Assembly: GCA_039545315.1 (NCBI GenBank)
Contig: BCIM01000002.1
Span: forward strand, 2,952,331-3,016,330
Direction: 5' to 3'
Origin: Kondoa malvinella
Lineage: Eukaryota; Basidiomycota; Agaricostilbomycetes; Agaricostilbales; Kondoaceae
Length of the DNA stretch: 64,000 nt
Part shown: positions 34,725 through 46,295 of the stretch, in pieces
Layout of the letters: each line of letters opens with the position of its first letter
Numbering within the stretch: position 1 is the stretch's first letter
The notes under the pieces: model-generated
Told to the model about the DNA's origin: nothing
Databases searched by the model: none
What the model saw: only the letters and a program-made list of their open reading frames with translations
Position numbers and translations under genes: made by a program

Positions 34725-36330
34725 CTACTGCTGATCTTCGCCATCATAGAACGTCACACACAGATTCAACCCTTTATGTGGCTTGACTCTGCTGATGTTT
34801 GTAATTGCATCTGTATCGATATCTTTTGGCAAAGGCGCAAAGTAGACGACAACCACTTCTTTGTCGTTGGCGAAGGCGAAGCGTTTCGTTTCATGCGGCT
34901 GAGGTGGTTTAGAGATATCATTTTGGATAGGTTTGAAGCGACTGGTAATAGGATCGTATTGTAGTATGCTTCATGGGCCTGCCGAAATTAGCTATAGGAG
35001 GCTGTGTCAGTCTTCCGCAGCCAACTTGTGACAGAGTCACTGACTTGGCCCTTGCCTGCAGTCCCTGGAAGTACGAGCAGTTTGCTAGGATCGCCAGGTC
35101 TCATGACTACTTTGCATGCTTGGCCGAGACAAATCTTCAGATCGCCTGTGTGGCCAGCTAGTCGCACTAGAGCTCGATCTGCAGGCTCTTTGTCATAGCC
35201 ATACACGGTGTGATAGCCGTGTTCGTCAATTCCATTATCTGCGCCGCACCCGCCAAATATGAAGAGAGATGTATCGTTGTGTGTTATGAGCTAGCGAAAT
35301 TCAAGTGATTAGAGGCACAGGCTAAAATCTTCGCATACGCAGAACTGACTCCTGGCTGATTTAGACTAGGCATTTTGACGCTGTCTGGTAGATTCGCTCG
35401 TTTCTTCGTTGTAAGCTTCTCCCAAGTCAAGTGATGCAGATCGATGTGTATCAGACTACCACCTGCGTTTGATGGATTAGCGCGCGAATGCTTTGGCCAT
35501 CGGAAGCTTACCATCATCGCCAATCAAGACCCATAACTTTCCACGCTCATTGGCCTTCTTGCTCGCGCAGTGAGCTATCTCTGCGAGATCTGCCCATGGT
35601 ATAAGCTTGTGAGGATCAGATTTATGCTGCAGAGATGGCTGGGAAGCAGAAAATCAGAAGCATCTGCCTGACCAGAGAGCACTTACAGTCAGGTGTCTGA
35701 AGGATCTATCTTTCACAGAGTAGCGATACAAAGGCAGCACGTTCCTTTTCTTTGCTGTAGATTTGGCTGTGAAAGCCTGTGCGACCTAGTGTTCAGACGT
35801 AGCTCCGTCTCCTCGATGTTGATTACCGCACGATAATGTACCCTTCGCGATACTTCGCATCAAAAACTGTGCAATATTCGCCTTGTACTGGCGGCGCTTG
35901 CCCACTTCCGCAACATAGACCGCTTGAGTAAAGTCATGCTCTGTAGCAGGCTCCTCGATACCGCTCAAACCAGAAGAAGAAGACCCAGTAGCTGCAGCTT
36001 GTTCAGCTATACGAGAGGATCCAGCAGCCGTGCGAGAGGTTGTTGTTGTTTCTTGCCTTGCACTTGCTCTTGTCGCTGAACGGACTGGCGCTTTTCTTCT
36101 AGCTCCCTCCCTGGGCGTGACTACTTCCATCTCTGGTGATGGTCTCCGCCTAGGAGTTCTGGCAGCTGCGGGTGCCGATGCACTACATCAATACATCACA
36201 TTCTGCATGACACAACCTCACAAGCGGGTTGAAGCTACCTTGAGTGGACTACGGCTAGCGAGGTTGCATCTGCTGGGGTTGCAGGAGCTTCTATGGCGTC
36301 CAGCTCGTCCTTGTCTGGCTTGATATCCAT
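34725..36330 (-). CDS. Kelch-like beta-propeller protein
   Basis: ATG 36330 starts MDIKPDKDELDAIEAPATP. A basic, Ser/Arg-rich N-terminal region follows (TPRRRPSPEMEVVTPREGAR) and then HDFTQAVYVAEVGKRRQYKA. The rest consists of strands of the Kelch type: VLPLYRYSVKDRSFRHLT, ERGKLWVLIGDDG, then GSLIHIDLHHLTWEKL, LFIFGGCGADNGIDEHGYHT, ADRALVRLAGHTGDLKICLG and VMRPGDPSKLLVLPG. The last exon ends NLCVTFYDGEDQQ (TAG 34725-34727). About seven introns are needed, and one junction near 35825 is unresolved. Kelch propellers are protein-protein interaction platforms. No partner domain was recognised. Confidence 0.55.
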
Positions 36331-36744
36331 TGTTCCGCGACAAAACAGCTTTGGCTTGAGCTTGAGTGTCGCTTGAAGTTCAGACAACACGCAACAATGT
36401 TCAGTAGCTGGCTATCTGTCTTTCTGTCTGTATTGACCGGCCGTAACAGCATTCCATCTCCAAGTATACGGTAGTTTCGTCCTGCCTTTTCCTCCGCGTC
36501 CGTCATCTGTTACTCGTATGACTTGCCTGCAGTGATATAATATAGCCGCTACCGCTGAGCTCGATGATTCGCTTCGCAACTCGTCACCTGCTTCCCGTGG
36601 CTTTACGTAGGTGTCAATTTGGCAGCAGCCGTACAGGTACGTACATCGACCGCCTATTGTGCGACACTGGCGCTGCCTGGTTAGGAAGAGCCACTTGCGG
36701 AGCATCTACTACTACAACTACAAAGTCATCACCGTCTGATCGGC
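36331..36744. other. Intergenic, divergent promoters
   Basis: This 414-bp gap lies between the Kelch-like gene (minus) and the membrane-protein gene (plus). Open frames on both strands (plus from 36564, minus 36412-36705) overlap each other and show no domain character. An upstream exon of the plus-strand gene cannot be excluded. Confidence 0.35.
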
Positions 36745-37488
36745 ATGACGCAGACTTCTAAATTGCCATCAGCCGTCCGATGTTGCATAGCGTCAAGTTG
36801 TGCTTGCCCTTGCAATCAATCCATCCCCATCAAGATACTCTTTTCCGCTGATGAATCTCTCTTCGGGTTCTGCTGGGCATTGTGTGTGATGGTGTCGTGC
36901 ATCGATCTGCTTGTCTCTTGGATCTTCTTTTCTATTGCTTTGTGGATGCGGCGCAGAAGTGAAGCCGGGATTCAAGAGCTTGGCGAACTCTGGCTCGCTA
37001 TGGTGGAATGGTTCTTTTTCCAATTGGCGACCTATATGGCCTTCGGCGCGCCAGTATGCGCGGCGGCGTATTGGAGAACGCGTAATGTGAGTGTATCCTG
37101 TGGGTCCACCTTGCTTTAGTGACAGAGAATACAGGGACATCTCGACGCATTGTATCCTGTCGTCTATCACACTGTCGCTTCTCTTTGTTTTCTTATACCG
37201 ATGAACATCTGGGTGTTGGTCGATTCCCATCCGGCTGGCTTCAACTTTGGAGTAACTCCTCTCATCCATCGCCTGATGTACGACGCTTCAACGCAAAACT
37301 ACCGCGACGTCTCTATTTTCAAGACCTACTACTATCGCGTACAGCGCGACAGCTTTTTGAGCATGTGCCTCTGGGTGGTCTGGGCTGCTGGGGTGTACGT
37401 GATGTACTGGCGGATAGAAGGGTGGATTGGATGTGTTCGCTGTGTGCAAAGGAAGAAAGAGCAGATGATGGAGGCAAAACGCGGATGA
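36745..37488 (+). CDS. Multi-pass membrane protein, unknown
   Basis: Two exons (36745-37086 and 37135-37488) close to 231 residues around a 48-nt intron. Hydrophobic segments are ESLFGFCWALCVMVSCIDLL/VSWIFFSIALW, WLAMVEWFFFQLATYMAFGA, YHTVASLCFLIPMNIWVLV and FLSMCLWVVWAAGVYVMYW, so four to five helices. A charged Cys/Lys tail (VRCVQRKKEQMMEAKRG) follows. The loop between helices carries FNFGVTPLIHRLMYDAST. I recognise no family. The N-terminal 25 residues are less convincing, and the true start may be the Met at 36889. Confidence 0.6.
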
Positions 37489-37755
37489 CTCAAGCTTCGC
37501 TAGCAAAAGTGAGCTCTTGTCGTGTGTGCTATTCGGGATGAGCTCAGTCATGCCAGCTATGCTCTATGCTCACTGGACCATGTATACTCACTTGGCTCCC
37601 TGGTTACTCGGCTCGGGGAGCGGAATTTTACTACTGTTAGAGCTATTCGGCGCACTGGCAGAAGGGAAAGACTGTGTTCTTGCTCTAGATATACTAGCCT
37701 GCTTGACCCGTTCTGCCCTCGTCATCAAATCCCGGCGTCTGCTTGATCTGCAACC

Positions 37756-39843
37756 ATGTCGAACAGTAAATACACTTCAGTGTACAACTTGCTCGACGTG
37801 CAAGGCTCAGGCGAAGAGTCTGACGACTCGCAATCTCAGCCAGATGTAGAAACTTCAAACACTTTGAGCCCCGAAGCGCCTTTGTCGAAAAAGCAGCGAG
37901 CCAGACGAAGGGCTCAAGAGCGCAAAGCTTCAAAAGCCCTGACTCCCAAAACTTCTACATCAGATCTGAAAAAGGGCAACGGCAAGCTCAATGACAACTC
38001 GTCCAAGTCGGCGCTGCAAACGCAACCCGCCAAAAATGACACGCCTCCGCTTCAAGAGCGTGCTGAATCCGCTGTAGTTGCTGCTGTGGATGAGCCAGTA
38101 CAGGCCATAACACCTCAAGTCGAAGTTCCCGCTGTTTCAATCTCGCAAAGTGAACCTGAAGCGAAATCCGTCAATGGCATAGAAACGCCTGATATGACAA
38201 GGACTACTTCTCGCAGTGCTGAAGGATCTATTATTGAACAACTCACAGAGGCAGACGAGGATGAGGAGGCTGAGGACAGCAGCAGTAGCGAGGATGAGTC
38301 GGATGATGTCGACAAAGTGCATGAGGGAGAGGCGGAGGCTGAAGCTGAAGTAGGCAAGCGAGAAGCCGATACTTCCAAAGTCGAGAATGTCAATGCTCTA
38401 CCGCACGGCGCCGATCATGCCGCTTCAACAAAATACAAGGCCATCATCACTCGCACCACATGGACCTTCGCCATGTTCTTTGGCTTTGTCGCCATTATGC
38501 TCATGGGCCATATGTATATCATCATTGGTGTACTCTTTCTTCAAGCTACCGTATTCCGTGAATTGGTCGGACTATTCGATGCGGGTTGGCGATCAATGAC
38601 TAGGCAGCCAGCAAAGAAGTCCAGCGGTCGAAGAGAACAAGAAAAGGATACCTATAGCAAGACGCTCAGCTGGTACTTCTTTGCCGCTTCGAATTACTTC
38701 CTGTACGGCGAATCTATAATCTACTATTTCAAGGTAAGCTGCCCTGTTTGTGCAATCGTCCATGTCTAAGTCTGGCATAGCATATTGTCCTCGTCGACAC
38801 ATACTTCCTTGGCTTTGCGAAGCATCATCGTTTCCTGTCCTTTATGCTATGGACGCTTGGCTTTGTCGCTTTCGTCACTACTCTACAACGCGAGACACTC
38901 GCCCGTCAATTCAGTCTCTTCTGCTGGATCCACATGAGCTTGCTTTTGATTGTCTTCTCGAGGTAAGCATCCACGTGTGCAGCTCAGGCCGTTTCCGACC
39001 AATTGAACAGTCACTTTATGGTCAATAACATCCTTGAAGGCCTAATCTGGTTCTTTGTGCCGGCTTGTCTGGTCATCTGCAACGATATCTGGGCATACAT
39101 ATGTGGTCAGCTATTATCCGCGATCGTGTTAATAGTGTTCTGACTCTGCATGTCTCCAGGAATGCTGTTCGGCAAGCATCAACTGATCAAGCTCAGTCCA
39201 AAGAAAACTGTCGAAGGCTTTGTCGGCGCCTTGTTCATGACCATCGCCTTTGGCTACTGCGTGCGTTGAGCTGTTCTGCTATCCGGCCTAAGCTGATTCA
39301 GTCCCTGCTCATCTGCAGTGGGCGACTCTATTCATGCGATTCGACTATATGATCTGCCCCTGCAGAGATCTGGCAACTTCAGCCTTCTCTGACATTACAT
39401 GCGACCCAAATCCAGCTTTCCTTTGGCGCGAAGTCGAGCTTCCATCTTGGATCCCGGGAGAACCTCACGTCTTCCACTGGGCACCATTCCAGCTACATAC
39501 CATCGTCATGGCGATCTTTGCCAGTCTCGTTGCACCTTTCGGCGGATTCTTCGCTTCCGGCTTCAAGAGGGCTTTCGGTATCAAAGACTTTGGAGATCTA
39601 GTACCAGGACACGGTGGAATGACAGACCGAATGGATTGCCAGTCAGTACTCTTTCGTTCTACCAGGACCTTCTAAACAAAAGACAGATTCCTCATGGGTG
39701 TCTTTGCCTATTTCTACTACACCAGCTTGGTCCGAATCGATGCTGTCACTGTAGCTGGCTTGATGGATACGATAGTCAATCATTTGTCGAGAGAAGATCA
39801 GCACGTCTTGCTTAGAGAGTTGAAGGGGTATTTATCAGCGTAG
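37756..39843 (+). CDS. CDS1: CDP-diacylglycerol synthase (phosphatidate cytidylyltransferase)
   Basis: ATG 37756 starts [20 protein letters not shown] long acidic, Ser-rich cytosolic N-terminus (to about residue 215) precedes eight or so membrane helices, for example [40 protein letters not shown] and [17 protein letters not shown]. The CTP-transferase signature is at the end: [36 protein letters not shown], then [20 protein letters not shown] and [17 protein letters not shown]. The enzyme makes CDP-diacylglycerol from phosphatidate and CTP in the ER, the precursor of phosphatidylinositol, phosphatidylserine and cardiolipin. Four to five introns are present. TAG is at 39841-39843. Confidence 0.93.
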
Positions 39844-40417
39844 AGTATAGCCGGTATCAAGCGCAAAAGAATGCATGCTTTATGCTCGTATGGCTATGCT
39901 GCTGCTGCTGCTTGCTCGCTTTGAGTTGTTTTGTTTTGCGCGAGTGTCATCAGTTGAATTTTGAAGGCGGAAGTGCACTTGCTTCTGACCACCAAACTCC
40001 CGTGCGCATACAATACACTCGCTAATGTACTCGCTCTTTCTTTGTGCCTGTAACATCTCTACACCGTCATGAAGGTCCCTTGCCCGTCAGCCTAGTATTG
40101 CAGCGACCGCACTGTTTGACTGTTTGAAGTGGCAAGCAACACTCACAGATCTTAGTCTGGCTTCGCAGTCCGCTTGCTCTGATTAGCTGCTCTGTTGTTC
40201 TGCGTCGCATGCACTCTCTCCTGCCGTTCCCCTCTGCCATCTTGTCAACGCAGCCTAGCTACGTAGGCTGCTGACGTGATGCGGACCGCCGAAGCCTTCC
40301 GAGCACTTTGTTTGTTTTGATCTGTCCAATTTGAAGGTGGTGCTCCCTCTCGGTCCACGACTTACAAGACTTCAGAAACACAAGACGCTGTCTCGACGAC
40401 CTGGACTACATCTCAAG
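39844..40417. other. Intergenic with short CTG repeat
   Basis: This 574-bp gap follows CDS1. A (CTG)n-like stretch lies at about 39897-39914. No coding sequence was recognised. It should contain the CDS1 terminator and the promoter of the next gene. Confidence 0.45.
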
Positions 40418-41815
40418 ATGGCAATTGCAGTCAGAGAACTTTCTCTCGATGAGCTCAAGGATATCATGCACCTACCTGCACCTGAAGAACAGAGCTATCT
40501 GCTGTTTGCCGACTTCTCAGCTGAACCTTTCCGCAAACCTGGCATGCAATGTTTCTGCTGCGACTTCGAGTTTGCGAATGACCAGGTCGTCCGAAGTCAC
40601 CTGTGCTCTGCTGGACAGCAAAGCGGACGCAACTGCAGAGATCAGACAGCAAGTCAGAGCCGGCTCAAGATCAAGAGCAGCAGATCCTACGTTGACGCTC
40701 TTACTGTCTGCAACGGGATTCTCGATCATCCTGCCGCAGAGCAAAATGGTTGGTTCAACGTATTGCGAATGGCTGTGTATGTCCCTGTCTTCCGATTTGG
40801 CCAGTAAAGTGCTTGATGACCTCTCGCTAGGAACGACGCAGAGTTGGCTGTCATCGAGCGAACTCTTTCGACAAGTATAGTGAACACGCAAGAGACCCGC
40901 AACCTGTTCGAACACTAAAACGTGTTGATGTGAGCTGCTCTACAAACAGACAATCTCCACGACACTGATGATGACCCAGTACTTCGAAAGTGATGATTCG
41001 GACGAAGAGGAGAGCTCCTCAGACAATGATAGCGGATATGCAGATCCATCATCGGATTCTGATAAGAAGAGATCAGGATCAACTTTGACGCAACGGCGGA
41101 GGGCGCAGGCACCCGCCAAAGAACTGGAGCGAGAACTTGCGCTGTCTGACCTTCGTACGGTCAGATGGACAAAGAGAGAAGAAGGGGACGGGCCGATCTT
41201 GTCGGACAGGCTCGATCAACTCGTCTACACTTGTCCAGAGACACAGAGGCATTACACGCGAGAGTCAGAATCAGCTGGGTCCGAAAGTAATACTGGCACC
41301 AATACGCAAGGTACGTATGCAATTGGTGCTGACAGTAACAGTCTATCCGAACCTTCTTCAACAAGCGCAAACCGGGACTAGACGATGCGACATGGGAAGC
41401 TTTGGCTGCATCACATATCGCTTCACCGGCAGAGCTCTTTCAGCTTGAAGACAAAGCCACCTTCGACGCCTTGCTCAGAGAGTTAGCAACAATACCTGTC
41501 TTTCTTCGCTTCCGTCTGACTTCTGCGGTCAGCAATGCTGATCTTGACAAGTGAAGTAGGGTGAAATGCATGTAGACGGTGAACGAGCTCAGCAAAGACG
41601 AGTGTACCCTGTTATTCGATTTCACATTAGAGCCAATATGTCTGTCCGCTGATTTCCGTATATGTCTCCGCTTACAATCAAGCAACCTTTTAAGCAACTC
41701 TTTTCGCTGTTCTTTGCGTATTGAGGTAGTATTGATCTGGTACCACCCTCAGTACGACATACGAGAAGCGCTGGGTACATACATCGGACGACAGCGGCGA
41801 TCAGGACTAGAATGA
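40418..41815 (+). CDS. Hypothetical acidic protein
   Basis: ATG 40418 opens MAIAVRELSLDELKDIMHLP and EEQSYLLFADFSAEPFRKPG. After poorly resolved exons (a piece reads SSDLASKVLDDLSLGTTQSW) comes an acidic, Ser-rich region (ESDDSDEEESSSDNDSGY, about 40985-41045) and a basic stretch (LTQRRRAQAPAKELERELAL). After an intron it continues KPGLDDATWEALAASHIASP and ATFDALLRELATIPVFLRFR. The last exon (41577-41815) is TVNELSKDECTLLFDFTLEP and ends IGRQRRSGLE. The 3' half, from about 40968, is a convincing protein. Whether the 5' part belongs to the same gene is uncertain. No family was recognised. Confidence 0.4.
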
Positions 41816-41870
41816 GGCCGTAATTTTTTGAGAAGCAGCGTTAGGAGATCACCTAATTGAATTATGACTG

Positions 41871-42231
41871 CTCACGGGTGACAAAGTTCAGCACTGAGGA
41901 AACAAAAGCGGTCGCCAGCTGAATGACACTGCCAAAGATGGACATTAAGACATTGACAAGATTGTTGGCAACCGCGACGATGCTGGAGACTATTGATGAT
42001 CGATAGTTAACCACACCGCGTCCAGATGTATCCAAGGCAGGCTTGCCCTGTGTCAAATGACGTGTAAGTATCAACAGCTGGATTCAGTAGACCAGCGACT
42101 GACAATGCTCGAGATAAGAGAGACAACGGTTGAGATGATTGACGATATTTCCTCTTTCGTGCTGGACGTTATGGATAGAAAGAAGAGAGGCTTTCCAGTG
42201 ACGCAATTGTTCTGATAGCGGAGAAGGCCGA
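41871..42231 (-). repeat. Direct repeat R1 with short hydrophobic ORF
   Basis: About 360 bp of this segment are closely similar to 45856-46208, in the same orientation. The match is strongest at 42140-42225 (GCTGGACGTTATGGATAGAA and following). On the minus strand it could encode a peptide with SSIVSSIVAVANNLVNVLMS, IFGSVIQLATAFVSSVLNFV and TREQS, stopping at 41862. A second hydrophobic stretch (SSIISTVVSLISSIVSR) lies upstream of an apparent intron. Its first codon is ATA here, where the sister copy has ATG. Such short Ile/Val/Ser-rich peptides have no assigned function. Confidence 0.6.
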
Positions 42232-44153
42232 AAACTGCTTCTAATCAGCGACGGTGCTTTCCGCGTGGCACTTGGCTCTATTGTGACAAGTAGATTGCCA
42301 AGAGAAGAGCTTTGACTGCCATTCGACGATACTGCTGCTGTATGATGAGCTGAAAGCAAGAACATACATTCACAGCTGTCCCTTGGTGCTGCTGCAAGCT
42401 CTTTTAGCGGGAACTCTGACTTGCCTTGGTGATCATTCCGCTGGTCGTTGCTGACGTGACTCGAGTGAGATGAGCCAGACCAAAAGTAGATCTGCTCGAG
42501 TAGTTATCAGTTGGAGAGTCTTCTATACTTGCTATACATGAATGGCTTGGTCACCTTGGACTATTTCGCATCTGGAGGATGATTGTTTCATATTGATCTA
42601 GAGATTATCTCGACTTGTGGCTTCACTGAATGACTTGCCTACGCCTGTTCGAATGCGCTTTGATCTGGGTGATCTCTTGACTCGACATCCTTTCTGAAAG
42701 ATCTGCTGGTTACTAATTCGAGACTGGCGAATCCATTATTGCGCAAAAGTCGACAGCGTCACTATTGTAAAGTTGTCGCCCCGACCTCGTATGTGCTGAT
42801 TGCAGTTGAGCAACTGCTGCGGAAAGTTTTTGTAGTCACAAGTGAACATAGACCCTGGACGAAAAAGCGCCCAATGTACGATGTGGTTGACCCCAAAGTG
42901 ATGAATAGAGATCGGCACCAGCGGTCAACATGAGGTGTGTTGACCGGAGATGCAACATAGGAGCATTTAGTGATCAGACTACAGCCAGTGAACAATGTGG
43001 AGATCCGCGCCATTCGGGCAAGGCAACAACAATCTCTTGTGGAGCAAAGCTTGCTGTTCTGAAGAAAGTTGTTCTCGGCTCATTTCTAGAGCTTTTACAA
43101 GCAGTAGATCACGCTCTGGTTTTCATGGAAGAATGCGATAATTGTCTCGCGACAAATCACCGGCATTTAAGAGCAAATTGGAAAGGATGGAGAGGCAGAT
43201 CAGCTCAAAAGACTATAGTCGCTCATAGGAAAGCAAGAGGCCTTGTTCGACAAGCTCAGGGGCTTCCTGTCCACAGTTCTTCTGTCGCATAGATAAGCAG
43301 AGGAGAGCTGGCTGCGCAGGAGCGAACGAAGCGAAGCGTAGTAGTTTGGTGCCTTTGCCGTTCCCAGCACTGTAGAGTCGGATTCTCAACGTCCATTTCA
43401 AAAGCAATTGAATCAGGGCGACCCAGCACGCTCTTCATTATTTTGTCAGCCATGACACAAGCTGCAAAATCACGATGCAAGGATGCATTTGGGCAGATTT
43501 CGGAACAACCTTTACAGCTTTATCATAGACGTCCATCACTGCAACGCTCAAATCGTCAAGGATGCCACCACTAGAGTCGAGCAAAAAAAAAAAAAAAAGG
43601 CGCGGTACCAGGACAGCGCTGCCGGCGAAACGACGCAATCTTGTATAGCTCGACCAAGGCATCACCGTTGTAACACTTTCAAGACTAGCTGAAACCAGCT
43701 GTTGGTGGCGTGGCGCTCATTCGCTCGAAAGAAGGCCTGGGCAGTGGCCTACATCGACTTCCCAGGTTAGCAGGGTTATTTGGCATTATCAGGGCCGCGG
43801 CGAGACATGACGGATCCCCTACTACTACTATGTCTTATCTATCCAGTCTATCGGATGCCGATGCTCTCTGGTGCGCAAAACTACCGTCATATCAGGCGCG
43901 GATCAGTGGCAGAGGCAGAGCAGGCTCGTTCGCAAAGGAAGACTTTCAAAGCGGGCAAGCCGCAAGCCATACTTTCGGCTCAAGACTGACTTGCGTGTCT
44001 CGCCCTTGATGATCAATCAACAAGGCGGCCCACGCATAATCGAGGTCAACCAGCAGATGTCTTCCCGCAAGACTTCCCCATTTCTGTGCTACAACCTCTT
44101 TCGGGAAACGTGCATCAAAGTTGCTCGACTCGATTTGCGCTTTGCAAAGCCAG
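42232..44153. other. 1.9-kb gene-poor interval with A16 tract
   Basis: No convincing gene was found. Short open frames on both strands (for example minus 43256-43480, plus 43710-44009) have no recognisable character. A run of sixteen A lies at 43583-43598, the longest homopolymer in the window. The interval lies between repeat R1 and the first GT43-like gene and may contain decayed mobile or duplicated sequence, but no terminal repeats or transposase motifs were seen. Confidence 0.4.
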
Positions 44154-45628
44154 ATGCTTTTCCTGGGCAAGTCAAGCAAGGCGAGCGGTTGTATATGGCT
44201 GGTGTTCAGCTTCCTGTTCGGATGGTTTGTTTTTCATTGGCGATCGCGATGGGGTATGCCTGAAGCAGGTGAGATACGTTAGAAGCTAGAGGAAGACGGT
44301 CGACTTATTACCTGGTATTAGCTACATGTATCGCGCAAGAGCCAGAATTGACGACTGAAGAACTTGGCTCCGTTTGTCGAAATTGTACTTGTCGTGATGG
44401 CAGTTACCTTACATCAAAAGACTTCGCCATTAAACCACTTCAAACTCTGAAAAACTCTATGGAAGAAAGACCGCTCAACAGAGCAGAAGCGACTCAGGTC
44501 GCCCGGACGCTCTATCATCGCATTGTGATCGACGCTCTCTTGCAACCCATATTCACCCCGCCCAACGTTGCGGTCAAGTTGTTCAATCGCGCTTTGTCGT
44601 GTCCCGATAGAATATATTCCTACAGTCTAGAGGGTTTGAAGCCTTCCATACCGACATTGTATCTCTTTACTCGAAGCGGACCAGGCGGAAGACTGGGCGA
44701 TAAGAGAGGGAAATACTTCGACCGGCATATCGAATCTCTACACGACTACCGAACTCTAGTGGACCAGCATGGCTACATTGATGGAGTATCTGGACAAGGG
44801 CGACAAGTACTTTGGCTGGTCATAGATGATGATAGCAAGATTGACGACGAGCTGCGGCAGAATCTGCTAGATAGCGGAATACAACATTTGTATCTCGCCT
44901 GCGGGCCAACTAAGTGAGCATCAGCAACAAAATCGATTATCAAGCTGAATGTTCTATCTAGGAAGTGGGGCCTAGCGCAATGGAATCTCGCATTAAAATG
45001 TGTGGAAGTTCTCACCCAATTTTTCGGACATGGGCCCGTTGTGTCAGTCGACGACGACTCCAAAGTCCTACCGCAGCTGTATTATCGCCTTTGGATGCTA
45101 AAAAGACTCAGTGAGCTTATCGTTTATACTTTATTGACTATCTTGACTTGGAGAGTGCTAGTGCTTTGGGAAATGGGCAATCTCCGCACGCAAGACGGAT
45201 GGTATGTGAAATCATATCTCTCGCCGATGTCTCCTGACACACTACTACGTCCTTAGGTGGGAAGGACCAAGGTTCGAGAATGGCAAGATTGTCAAATGGA
45301 CCAACTCCTGGAATTTCCACGAAAGAATCTTTCCCATCGACATGGGTGCTTTTGCCATCAATTCGTCTTTGCTCGGAACAGTGATCAAGGGTCCGAAATA
45401 CATACCTTTCGAGGAGATGGGTCAGGAGTCCGAATTGTGTGTGCGATTGTTGTATGACGACACATTGTTGCTGAAACGTTAGCATTACTACCAGCTTGGA
45501 GCAGGTCACGAAGTCGTGGGACGATATAGAACCGATTTGTGAGAACACGATAGAGGAAAACTGTCGCTTTGTAAGTCTCTCCTTGCCTCAAAAGTCCCCA
45601 GCGCGAGCTGAAGTAATTAAAGACTTGA
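44154..45628 (+). CDS. GT43-like glycosyltransferase, copy A (truncated at C-terminus)
   Basis: Seven exons (44154-44268, 44340-44913, 44962-45110, 45162-45201, 45257-45436, 45495-45570, 45623-45628) give 379 residues. A type II anchor (IWLVFSFLFGWFVFHW) precedes LGSVCRNCTCRDGSYLTS, a shared N-terminal module. The GT43 part shows PTLYLFTRSG, VLWLVIDDDSKI, AQWNLALKCVEVL, VVSVDDDSKVLPQL (metal/UDP-binding DDD), LWEMGNL, WWEGPRFENGKIVKW, FPIDMGAFAINSSL and GQESEFLEQV (catalytic Glu). The sister genes continue T-WHN-x-YFPED, but here the Trp codon is TGA (45626-45628). This removes the terminal His that contacts the UDP phosphate in characterised GT43 enzymes. Homologous codons continue to an old stop at 45697. 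It is likely inactive or recently inactivated. Confidence 0.75.
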
Positions 45629-45855
45629 CATAACCATTACTTCCCAGAAGATCATCTGTCGGATTCCTACAATCCGGAAGGCGTTAATCACGACTGAGAT
45701 AGGTCCTTTATGCTTCTTTGAGACGTGTATATGCTAGGGGATGAGCAGGAGCGATCGATCGCAGGAAGTCAGCTTTCTGGCATTCGACGCGTCAGTGAGT
45801 GAAGTAGGGTGAATCGGGAGCTGTTTCGAGCATCTTGTACAATATTATTTATGCA

Positions 45856-46208
45856 CTACTCGCGGGTGACGAAATCCAGCACTGAAGACACAAAAGTATA
45901 GTCTCCAGCTGAATGAGGCTGCCAAAGATGGACATGAAGACATGAGCAAAATTGTTGGCAACCGCGACGATGCTGGAGACTATTGACGATTGACCACACC
46001 CAGCTGTACATAATGAAGGCATCCCCTGTGTCAGATGATGTGTAAGTTTCAACAGCTGGATTCAGTGGACAAGCGACTAACAAAGTTCGAGATAAGAGAA
46101 ACAACGGATGATATGATTGACGACATTTTCTCTCTCGTGCTGGACGTTATGAATAGAAAGAAGAGAGGCTTTCCAGTGACGCAATTGTTCTGATAGCGGA
46201 GAAGGCCT
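45856..46208 (-). repeat. Direct repeat R2 with frameshifted hydrophobic ORF
   Basis: This is the second copy of R1 (41871-42231), in the same orientation and 3985 bp away. It has ATG where R1 has ATA (MSSIISSVVSLISNFVSR), but an extra base near 45895-45905 shifts the frame between FMSIFGSLIQLET and FVSSVLDFVTRE. So neither copy has a complete conserved ORF. It starts about 230 bp after GT43 copy A, so copy A lies between the two repeats. Confidence 0.6.
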
Positions 46209-46295
46209 GCTTCTGATGTGTTCTTGAATCCAGCCGAGCACGTGGCATCTGTCTCTGCTGCAATTTGACTGACATCTTCGCCAGATCCCCAGCGC

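Noticed and set aside
36793..37269. 158-codon minus-strand frame opposite the membrane protein
   Set aside because: It is the antisense shadow of two exons that form a clean multi-helix protein on the plus strand across a proper intron.
38115..38393. Ser-rich minus-strand frame within CDS1
   Set aside because: It is the antisense of the acidic Ser/Glu-rich N-terminus of CDS1.
40563..40582. A 16-nt intron in the gene at 40418
   Set aside because: It would join two frames, but other combinations of sites also work and no independent evidence supports so short an intron.
41551..45813. Identical 15-mer (GTGAAGTAGGGTGAA) at 41551 and 45799 near both direct repeats
   Set aside because: The distance to the repeats differs (about 300 versus 45 bp), and a shared 15-mer in 64 kb can occur by chance.
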